Assembly (NCBI GenBank): GCA_902462525.1
Contig: CABQCA010000106.1
Span: 1-8,106 of the forward strand
DNA from: an uncultured Porphyromonadaceae bacterium
GTDB lineage: Bacteria > Bacteroidota > Bacteroidia > Bacteroidales > Muribaculaceae
Reading direction: 5' to 3'
Length of the DNA: 8,106 nt
Position numbers and translations under genes: made by a program
In this document: piece by piece, positions 1 to 5,524 of the stretch
Layout: every line of letters begins with the position of its first letter
Numbering within the stretch: the first letter of the stretch is position 1
The notes under the pieces: generated by a model
Told to the model about the DNA's origin: nothing
Database searches by the model: none
Seen by the model: the letters and a program-made list of their open reading frames with translations, nothing else

Positions 1-72
1 GTGAGGTGAATGTAGCTCAGACATCAAAGTTTTGCACTTCGATTTTGAAACTACAAAAAAATTAAAACCTCG

Positions 73-969
73 TTACTGATTATTTTTGACGGGTTCGATG
101 TGTATGGATATGTGAGTGTCGTCTCCAAATTCGGCACGAAGGTTGTGCTCAATGTCTGTGGCGTGGTTGTGGGCTATTTCGAGGGGCGTGTTCCCTGGCA
201 TTCGTACATGCATTTCAATTGCTACCCGCTTGCCGATACGCCTTGTCATCAGATGGTGGATATCGCTGATGCTTTTGTCCTGTGAGACTATTTCGAGGAT
301 ACGTTTTTCATTTTCCTCCGGCAGGCTGTTCTCAAGCAAGTCGCCCAGCGATTCGCGAAGAAGATGAACGGCTGCTGCTATTATCATGATGCTCACCACT
401 ACAGCTGCAATAGGGTCAAGAATGGCCCATTTTTTTCCAAGAAGTATCGCGCCGCCTATGCCAAGGCCGGTGCCTATTGATGAGAGTGCGTCGCTGCGGT
501 GATGCCATGCGTTGGCGATGACCGCGCTCGACCCCACCGATTTGCCCACTTTATAGCTTATACGATATACAACTTCTTTGAGAACTATGCTGACAAGAGC
601 CGCTGTCAGAGCTATTACACCGGGTACTTCGAGAGTCCCGCCGCATACTACAAACCATATTCTTTTGATTCCGTCGACGCCTATCATTAGGCCTACCGCT
701 ATCAGTGCAATGCCGATAAATGAAGTGGCCAGAGTCTCGTACTTTCCATGTCCGTATGCATGATCTGAATCTTCGGGCTTGCTGCTGAGCCTGACGAACA
801 CCAGCACTACTATATCGGTCAGGAAGTCGCTGAGCGAGTGAACGGCATCGGCTATCATCGCAACAGAGTGTCCGAGTATTCCGGCTACTAATTTGAAAAT
901 GAGCAGAATCAGGTTGACAACGCTGCCAAGTATCGTTATGCGGTATATTTTCCCTTCTCTTGTATCCAT
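73..969 (-). CDS. Cation diffusion facilitator (CDF) family metal transporter
   Basis: Inner-membrane transporter expected to export a divalent metal (zinc, iron, manganese or similar) by proton exchange. With the ATG at 969 it has 298 residues, a normal CDF length. Six hydrophobic segments lie at about 11-32, 36-59, 82-102, 115-133, 149-177 and 183-204, followed by a soluble domain. The metal-site pairs of the family are visible: HSLSD in segment 2 (H44, D48) and HHRSD in segment 5 (H156, D160). The loop motif GHGKYETLA follows segment 2. The C-terminal domain is rich in histidine (H238, H239, H254, H267, H269, H286, H290), as in the YiiP-type cytoplasmic metal sites. H-x3-D in both segments is the pattern of zinc CDFs, but this does not settle the metal. 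A TTG nine bases upstream (978) is in frame, but it sits at the predicted transcription start, so the ATG is preferred. The gene is divergent from the sigma gene. Confidence 0.93.
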   Translation of the reverse strand: MDTREGKIYRITILGSVVNLILLIFKLVAGILGHSVAMIADAVHSLSDFLTDIVVLVFVRLSSKPEDSDHAYGHGKYETLATSFIGIALIAVGLMIGVDGIKRIWFVVCGGTLEVPGVIALTAALVSIVLKEVVYRISYKVGKSVGSSAVIANAWHHRSDALSSIGTGLGIGGAILLGKKWAILDPIAAVVVSIMIIAAAVHLLRESLGDLLENSLPEENEKRILEIVSQDKSISDIHHLMTRRIGKRVAIEMHVRMPGNTPLEIAHNHATDIEHNLRAEFGDDTHISIHIEPVKNNQ

Positions 970-985
970 GACTGTCAATAATCAG

Positions 986-1017
986 CAAATCTAACACATT
1001 AATTCGAACCTTGCAAA
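986..1017 (-). promoter_or_regulatory. Predicted Bacteroidetes-type promoter of the CDF gene
   Basis: On the minus strand TTTG (1017-1014) is followed after 20 bases by TAGATTTG (993-986). This matches the Bacteroidetes primary-sigma consensus TTTG, N19-21, TAnnTTTG exactly. Transcription would begin near 979, giving a leader of about 10 bases to the ATG at 969. The match is by eye; no start-site data are available. Confidence 0.68.
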
Positions 1018-1041
1018 TCTGATAAAACTTTATTAATTTTG
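1011..1041 (+). promoter_or_regulatory. Predicted Bacteroidetes-type promoter of the ECF sigma gene
   Basis: On the plus strand TTGC (1011-1014) is followed after 19 bases by TAATTTTG (1034-1041), which fits the TAnnTTTG -7 box. Transcription would begin near 1048, leaving a leader of about 80 bases before the sigma ATG at 1131. The -33 box overlaps that of the divergent CDF promoter at base 1014. Confidence 0.62.
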
Positions 1042-1062
1042 TATCTGTTATTAGAAAGTACG

Positions 1063-1089
1063 GCAGTCTTCGGGCTATGAAAGGACTGC
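1063..1089 (+). other. Hairpin in the sigma-gene leader
   Basis: GCAGTCTT (1063-1070) pairs with AGGACTGC (1082-1089): seven Watson-Crick pairs and one G-U, closing an 11-base loop (1071-1081). It lies in the predicted untranslated leader, about 15 bases after the expected transcript start and 41 bases before the sigma ATG. No U-run follows directly, so a terminator is not claimed. It could affect leader stability or translation. A stem this short can also arise by chance. Confidence 0.35.
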
Positions 1090-1109
1090 ATATTCTTCAA
1101 TTATTATAA
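1077..1109 (+). CDS. Possible 10-residue leader peptide upstream of the sigma gene
   Basis: A tiny reading frame encoding MKGLHILQLL runs from ATG at 1077 to TAA at 1107-1109. It starts in the loop of the leader hairpin and reads through its 3' arm, ending 21 bases before the sigma ATG. Four of ten codons are leucine (CTG, CTT, TTA, TTA). The overlap with the hairpin is what a translation-sensitive leader would look like. A frame this short is expected by chance, and no ribosome-binding evidence supports it. Confidence 0.15.
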   Translation: MKGLHILQLL

Positions 1110-1130
1110 GGCATTGACCGAAAATAATTT

Positions 1131-1706
1131 ATGAATGACTTAGACGACGATGAGTTGCTCAGACGTTTGCATAGAGACGATACTGCGGCTCTTGGCATGC
1201 TCTATGTGCGCTATGCGCCGTCTGTCAGCGACTTCGCGGCTCGTTTTATGGGTGAGAGCGACGAAATCAACGACGTCACTCACAATATTTTCTGTTCTCT
1301 TTGGGATAATCGCCGTTCTATCGGAAATGTTGATTCACTCAAGGCTTATTTATTCCGAATGACACGTAATGCGATTTTTCAGGAATATCGTCACAGGAAG
1401 GTCGTGAATGATTATCGTTCGGATTTTATAAAAAACAGTGATGATTCGACTCCAGATCTCGAATCGGTGATTACTACTTCCGACCTTCTGGAAATGATAA
1501 ATCTGAGAATAGAGCAGATGCCTGAAATGCAGCGGCGTATTTTTCGTATGAGCCGTTATGAAAAGAAAACCTATGCTGAAATAGCTGCTGAGGTCGGCCT
1601 GAGTATAAAAAGTGTGCAGCGCTACATTTCGATAGCTTTGGCCGAACTACGGAAATTGGTCGAAGTGATGCTCGTTTTCACCATCTTCGACCAATTCGAA
1701 CTGTAG
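1131..1706 (+). CDS. ECF-type RNA polymerase sigma-70 factor (Bacteroides-expansion family)
   Basis: A 191-residue alternative sigma factor expected to direct RNA polymerase to a small regulon. Region 2 spans about 15-92 and includes the core-binding segment around DVTHNIFCSLWDN (48-60) and the -10-recognition helix KAYLFRMTRNAIFQEYRHRK (71-90). After an acidic linker, region 4 (about 118-177) carries a helix-turn-helix: KKTYAEIAAEVGLS (145-158), then IKSVQRYISIALAELRKL. Length and layout fit the family that in Bacteroides often controls SusCD loci together with a FecR-like anti-sigma. No anti-sigma gene follows here: the gene converges on the glycosidase gene, with 17 bp between stops. The last 13 residues (VMLVFTIFDQFEL) lie beyond the usual end of region 4 and are encoded largely by an inverted repeat. 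The targets of this factor cannot be read from the window. Confidence 0.92.
   Translation: MNDLDDDELLRRLHRDDTAALGMLYVRYAPSVSDFAARFMGESDEINDVTHNIFCSLWDNRRSIGNVDSLKAYLFRMTRNAIFQEYRHRKVVNDYRSDFIKNSDDSTPDLESVITTSDLLEMINLRIEQMPEMQRRIFRMSRYEKKTYAEIAAEVGLSIKSVQRYISIALAELRKLVEVMLVFTIFDQFEL
1654..1696. repeat. 12-bp perfect inverted repeat at the sigma gene 3' end; possible bidirectional terminator
   Basis: AATTGGTCGAAG (1654-1665) is perfectly complementary to CTTCGACCAATT (1685-1696), with 19 bases between the arms. The stem can extend by ATG (1668-1670) with CAT (1682-1684) if a two-base bulge is allowed. It lies inside the last codons of the sigma gene, 10 bases before the end of that gene and 27 bases past the end of the convergent glycosidase gene. 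This is a natural place for a shared transcript end. Neither side has a clear run of T, so an intrinsic terminator is possible but not shown. A protein-binding palindrome is the main alternative. Confidence 0.5.
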
Positions 1707-1723
1707 CAGTTATGTGTCTGAAT

Positions 1724-3175
1724 CTATTTCACCGCTTCTAATCGTGAATGTGTGCCTGTGCGGTGCACGTAGATGCCTTTCCCTTTCGGCTTTCCCTCCA
1801 GACGTATTCCTCCGAGAGTGTACCATGCATCTTTGCCGCTTTGTACGGCGGGGGAGACCACGCTGTCGATTCCCGAATTGCCGCTGGAAAATATCATGAA
1901 CCCATTGGCCAGTTTGCGCGGGCTCGATTCAGTGGTCTTATTGGCAATTTTTCCTTCCACCAGCATCTGTGCAGAGCCGCCGGCATCAAAATTAGCCATA
2001 TTGCTGCAGCCGAAGCTGGCCGCTATCGTGCACATCGTTGCCGTATTGCAACCGGCCGACCGACCGAGGACCGGGTCGGTGGATTTGTCGATGACAATGA
2101 TGTAGAGTGTATGATTGTCGGCCGAACACCCGTAACCTGTCCGTGAGTAGACCATACTGTTGTAGTCTTCGTTGCTGTTGTGCTCGGTCAGTTGGCCATC
2201 GCGCATGACGATGGCATTGCCGCTGACAGCCTGCACAATCGAAGGTGTGAGACGCTGTCCGTCGGGATCGAGAGTGTATTTGCTGTTAAGAGTCACTTTG
2301 GTCCCGACTTTGAGTTTTGCGAGTTTTGCCGTTTTGCCGCCTCGGGCTACAAGGGCAAGATCGTGGCCGCCCAGAGTTCCTGCAGGAACGTCGGTCTTCA
2401 CACTTTTTACCACATAGGTAATGTCATGGTTCGATTTGTACTCCTGGTCCGGCTCGGCGTCGAGAAGCACCTCCGTAGCATCGGAGACGTTTTCCTCCAT
2501 TATTTTGGTCGTTCCGGTGTCGTCTTTGTCTTCTTTGACGAAAAGGAACCGGCGGTCACTGCCATAGAACCGATTGTACATGCCGAGTTCGCCATTGCCG
2601 GTTGCTTTTACTCCCTTGTTCACCATGTTGATAATCATGCGTGTTCCCGAGCCCCAGCGCACGGTGTCGCCTTTGGTGCAGTAGTCGGCGTACACATGGC
2701 CGTCGTCGGTGATTGCCACGATACCGCAGCGGCGCGGACCTCCGTCCCAGTTCTCGAATTGACTTACGGGTACACCGTTTCTCACAGAGGCTCCCCGGGT
2801 CATCATGGAGTAGACCGGGTATTCTTTCTGTGAAGCTACAATCCAGAAATTGGCGTTGGCTCCGGCGACGGCTTCATGACTGTCGGTCGACAGACGCTGT
2901 GCCGCGGAGGTGATGAGCTCTACGCTTTTGGCCGATTCATTGGCAACCCATGTTTCTATCTTGCAGGCCGGATCGCTTACGTCTGCTGTCAGAAGATGCA
3001 CGTTCAGAGGATAGTCCGGCAGACGAAGACGGCGGTACCGGATTCCTTCCGACAGTTCGCGGTCTTCTATGGTCGTTATTTCGTAGTCTGTGCCGTTGAG
3101 CGATATAGTTTCTGCTTTTACTGTCAGAAACGTAACGGCAAAAGTGGCAAAAAGTATATGTCTGAATAAGTTCAT
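1724..3175 (-). CDS. Secreted phosphodiester glycosidase (NAGPA / DUF2233 family)
   Basis: A 483-residue exported enzyme expected to hydrolyse a sugar-1-phosphodiester bond, freeing the sugar from its phosphoryl partner. The family includes the mammalian mannose-6-phosphate uncovering enzyme. A signal peptide (1-21, ending VKA) is followed by a beta-rich region and then the catalytic domain. Family blocks visible are AGANANFW (104-111), YSRTGYG (343-349) with LYIIVIDK (357-364), NFDAGGSAQMLVEGKIAN (395-412) and the closing R420 with ANGFMIF (423-429). Residues 433-483 form a separate tail, NSGI followed by YTLGGIRL and KGIYV, like the Por/T9SS sorting tails. The tail implies export past the inner membrane, to the periplasm or surface. 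The ATG is 2 bp after the stop of the MFS gene, so the two are almost certainly cotranscribed and probably translationally coupled. The natural substrate cannot be told from sequence. Confidence 0.87.
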   Translation of the reverse strand: MNLFRHILFATFAVTFLTVKAETISLNGTDYEITTIEDRELSEGIRYRRLRLPDYPLNVHLLTADVSDPACKIETWVANESAKSVELITSAAQRLSTDSHEAVAGANANFWIVASQKEYPVYSMMTRGASVRNGVPVSQFENWDGGPRRCGIVAITDDGHVYADYCTKGDTVRWGSGTRMIINMVNKGVKATGNGELGMYNRFYGSDRRFLFVKEDKDDTGTTKIMEENVSDATEVLLDAEPDQEYKSNHDITYVVKSVKTDVPAGTLGGHDLALVARGGKTAKLAKLKVGTKVTLNSKYTLDPDGQRLTPSIVQAVSGNAIVMRDGQLTEHNSNEDYNSMVYSRTGYGCSADNHTLYIIVIDKSTDPVLGRSAGCNTATMCTIAASFGCSNMANFDAGGSAQMLVEGKIANKTTESSPRKLANGFMIFSSGNSGIDSVVSPAVQSGKDAWYTLGGIRLEGKPKGKGIYVHRTGTHSRLEAVK

Positions 3176-3177
3176 GG

Positions 3178-4557
3178 TTATTCTACTTTCTTTTTGTGGA
3201 AGTTAAGCAGAGGCAGCATGAACGATACTATCGATGCTGCCAGCCAGAACACAGCCACCGCTGTGAAATCGTAATGTTTGACGCCGTCGGCTCCGATCGT
3301 GATGTTAGTGTCGATCAATACGCCGCTGACAATGTCCTGAATTCCGGCTGCGACGTACGATGCAATCCCTACAACACCGATGGCCGCACCCGTGGCCCGT
3401 CGGGGAACTATGTCGATGGCCATAAGACCGCCGAGAAAACATATCAGCACCCCGATGGCAATGCCGAAAAGAATCATGGCAAGATAATTTATCCACAGTG
3501 CATTTCCGCCGAAAAGGAAAAGCCCCAGGGCCACAGAGTTGAGCACACCGAATATAAGTGCCGGAATCTTGCGGTCGCCTTTGAAAAGCTTGTCGGAAAA
3601 CCAGCCCGACAGTACTGTGCCGGCAATGCCGAGCAGCGCATTGATGGAGATGACGGAAGTGGCCTCCATCACGCCGTAGCCTTTCTGCTCCTGCAGAAAA
3701 AGGATTCCCCAGCCGTTGATGGCATAGCGCGATACATACATAAAAGCGCTCGAGGCAGCAAGTATCCATACGGCGGGTGTACGGAGTACCATACGCTGTA
3801 TTTCGGCCACACTGTCCGATGCGGCTTTGGATGAGAATGGTTCGTTTGACAGGACTTCAACGGGGGGCAGCCCACAGCTTTCCGTGTTGTCGTGCAGAAA
3901 CAGAGCTATTATGAAAATGCCGGTGACTCCGGCCAAAGTGGAACCGAAAAAGCCTGCCTGCCAACCTGCGACACTGACGATCGAACCTACAAATATAAAC
4001 GACAGAAACTCGCCGAGGTTATGACTGGCCGAGAAAAAACCATAGTAGGTTCCGCGTTCTTTCAATGGAAACCATCGCGACAGTGATATGATGGCTGGAG
4101 GTGCTCCCATCGATTGCGACCAACCGTTCAAGCCCCACATGATGGTGAAGGATATGAAAATTACAGCTGTAGGAATTACTGTGCTTGCCATGCCCGCAAG
4201 ACCCATGAAACAGTTGGCAGCTGTCGATACAACAAGGCCGGTAGCCATAAACCGCCTGATGTTGCAGCGGTCGGCGAGGAAGCCGTTGACGAATTTGCCT
4301 ATGGCATAAGCGAACAGAAGAGCCGAACTTACTATACCCAGCTCTGTGGCTTCGAGAACACCGCCGTCGATGATAGGCTTTTTCATCACGTTGAGGCTCG
4401 TGCGGCATACGTAGTACAGACTGTATCCCAAAGTCGCTGCAAGGAAAGCCTGCATGCGGAGCTTTCTGTAGTATTTGTGTAGCTCGGCCTCCGTTGAGAA
4501 TTCCCGTGGTTCGGAGGCCGGGCTTACAGTATAGAATGCCAAAAGTCGCTTGAACAT
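3178..4557 (-). CDS. MFS organophosphate:phosphate antiporter (UhpC/GlpT-like)
   Basis: A 459-residue inner-membrane permease of the OPA branch of the major facilitator superfamily, which exchanges glycerol-3-phosphate, hexose phosphates or similar esters for inorganic phosphate. About 12 membrane segments are expected, with a hydrophilic central loop near 222-255. Family marks are YYVCRTSLNV (48-57, with R52), the loop GFLADRCNIRRF (92-103), GWSQSMGAPPA (145-155), RWFPLKERGTYYGF (161-174), SHNLGE (178-183) and YVSRYAINGWG (274-284, with R277). R52 and R277 match the two arginines that bind phosphate in GlpT (R45, R269), and H179 matches GlpT H165. The position of the usual GG after SHN-G is Glu here. 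UhpC-type sensors share this fold, but no two-component partner is present, so transport is the better call. It lies 2 bp upstream of the glycosidase gene. No promoter consensus is seen in the 49 bp before it. Confidence 0.9.
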   Translation of the reverse strand: MFKRLLAFYTVSPASEPREFSTEAELHKYYRKLRMQAFLAATLGYSLYYVCRTSLNVMKKPIIDGGVLEATELGIVSSALLFAYAIGKFVNGFLADRCNIRRFMATGLVVSTAANCFMGLAGMASTVIPTAVIFISFTIMWGLNGWSQSMGAPPAIISLSRWFPLKERGTYYGFFSASHNLGEFLSFIFVGSIVSVAGWQAGFFGSTLAGVTGIFIIALFLHDNTESCGLPPVEVLSNEPFSSKAASDSVAEIQRMVLRTPAVWILAASSAFMYVSRYAINGWGILFLQEQKGYGVMEATSVISINALLGIAGTVLSGWFSDKLFKGDRKIPALIFGVLNSVALGLFLFGGNALWINYLAMILFGIAIGVLICFLGGLMAIDIVPRRATGAAIGVVGIASYVAAGIQDIVSGVLIDTNITIGADGVKHYDFTAVAVFWLAASIVSFMLPLLNFHKKKVE

Positions 4558-4606
4558 CTGTCGTGCTGATTTCGGTTCTGTGATATTGCAGTGTTAATTT
4601 TGGAGC

Positions 4607-5431
4607 TTATTTAACAAGTTTCTTTGTAGCTTTTCCGCCTTTTACAACGATATATACTCCGCGGACGAGATCGTTTTCGTTGTGGCGTAAACCTGTAAGA
4701 TCGTAGTATTCGCTTTCAGTGGCGACATCGGTGCTGACATTCTCTATTCCCGAATTTGCAGCTGATGATAATGTGAATTCAATGGTGTAGGCCATTTGTG
4801 TGGGTGCGTCGGCATCGGCTTTGTAGACGATTTCGCTAACCGATGAGTTTTCGTCGGCAATCCAGGTGCTGAGATCGTTTTTGGAATCGTCGTTGGTATC
4901 GGCGAAGGTCTGTGTGCCGCCTGCTGTCACTACTTTTGTCGAGCCGCATTCGCGGGCTGTGCAGCCTTCATGTGTGGCGCTGATTACTATTTTGTCGAAT
5001 TTCTTACCTTCGGGAGCGCTGAAGGTTATTTCCTGGGTTCTGTACCAGCGGGCGTCGCAGTAGACATTTGTGGGATTCGTTTTTCCGAGGTTGGCGAAGA
5101 AAATACGGGGATAGTCTTTGTAAGTGCCTGGATTGGTCATCACCATCGATATGCCGTTTTGTGATATAATCTCGCCGATTACGACCAGAACTTTGTTGTT
5201 GCCCGACGTGTACCACCGCGATTTGGTCTTGCCGTCGTTTTCATTGAGGTATTTGCCTGCATCGGAGTCGCTGTCCTGAAGTTCTTCCAGAGAATAAGGG
5301 GCGAAAGTGAAATCATTGCCCAGCTCATCGTAGTCGCTGAAGTTGAAGGTTATTACTTCGGCTGTTTCCTGTGCTGTTGCCGGAAGCATGAAGAGTGCTG
5401 CGGCTGCAATAGAAAGTAGAGTTCTTTTCAT
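4607..5431 (-). CDS. Secreted protein of unknown function with Por/T9SS-like C-terminal tail
   Basis: I do not recognise the family. The protein has 274 residues with a clear signal peptide (1-20: MKR, hydrophobic core, ATA before Q21). The body (about 25-222) is beta-rich and polar, with aromatic clusters (RWYTSGNN 72-79, DARWYRTQEITF 126-137) and a segment APEGKKFDKIVISA (139-152) typical of beta-sandwich domains in secreted Bacteroidales proteins. C125, C157 and C162 could form a disulfide. From N226 the sequence becomes NSGIENVS, then YYDLTGLRH (242-250), then RGVYIVVKGGKATKKLVK (257-274). This tail closely parallels that of the glycosidase encoded two genes downstream. No catalytic motif is visible. 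A glycan-binding or accessory role fits the neighbours but is only inferred. The leader to the ATG is A/T-rich, with no consensus promoter. Confidence 0.8.
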   Translation of the reverse strand: MKRTLLSIAAAALFMLPATAQETAEVITFNFSDYDELGNDFTFAPYSLEELQDSDSDAGKYLNENDGKTKSRWYTSGNNKVLVVIGEIISQNGISMVMTNPGTYKDYPRIFFANLGKTNPTNVYCDARWYRTQEITFSAPEGKKFDKIVISATHEGCTARECGSTKVVTAGGTQTFADTNDDSKNDLSTWIADENSSVSEIVYKADADAPTQMAYTIEFTLSSAANSGIENVSTDVATESEYYDLTGLRHNENDLVRGVYIVVKGGKATKKLVK

Positions 5432-5480
5432 TAGTTAAATTGTTAGAGGTTAAATGATTATTTTTTTCTGTTTTTGTATA

Positions 5481-5518
5481 GGCGGACCGACAGTTTTTTC
5501 AGTCACTGCCGGTCCGCC
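5481..5518 (-). other. Strong intergenic hairpin after the lipoprotein gene
   Basis: GGCGGACCG (5481-5489) pairs perfectly with CGGTCCGCC (5510-5518). After one mismatch, CAGT (5491-5494) pairs with ACTG (5505-5508), closing a 10-base loop. On the minus strand the hairpin begins 6 bases after the lipoprotein stop and is followed by an A-rich stretch, not a run of T, so it is not a classic intrinsic terminator. It could mark an mRNA 3' end, protect processed upstream RNA, or set a step-down in expression before the next gene, which has no visible promoter of its own. Confidence 0.6.
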
Positions 5519-5524
5519 GGCGAT

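Noticed and set aside
1..72. Possible RNA gene, terminator or mobile-element end next to the CDF stop
   Set aside because: There is a T-run after the CDF stop on the minus strand, but no stable stem before it, no tRNA-like fold and no clear terminal repeat. Nothing can be called in these 72 bases.
970..978. TTG start at 978 for the CDF gene, adding three residues
   Set aside because: The predicted promoter puts the transcript start near 979, which would leave no leader. The ATG at 969 gives the normal family N-terminus.
2180..2833. Plus-strand open frame of 217 codons opposite the glycosidase gene
   Set aside because: The minus strand encodes a full NAGPA-family protein with signal peptide and conserved blocks across this stretch. 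The antisense product shows no domain.
3178..4557. Calling the MFS protein a UhpC-type sensor
   Set aside because: No UhpA/UhpB-like regulators are present, and it is coupled to an extracytoplasmic phosphodiester enzyme, so a transport role fits better.
5481..5518. Calling the intergenic hairpin an intrinsic terminator
   Set aside because: The stem is strong, but the sequence that follows it on the transcribed minus strand is A-rich with no U-run, so it is listed as a hairpin of unknown role.
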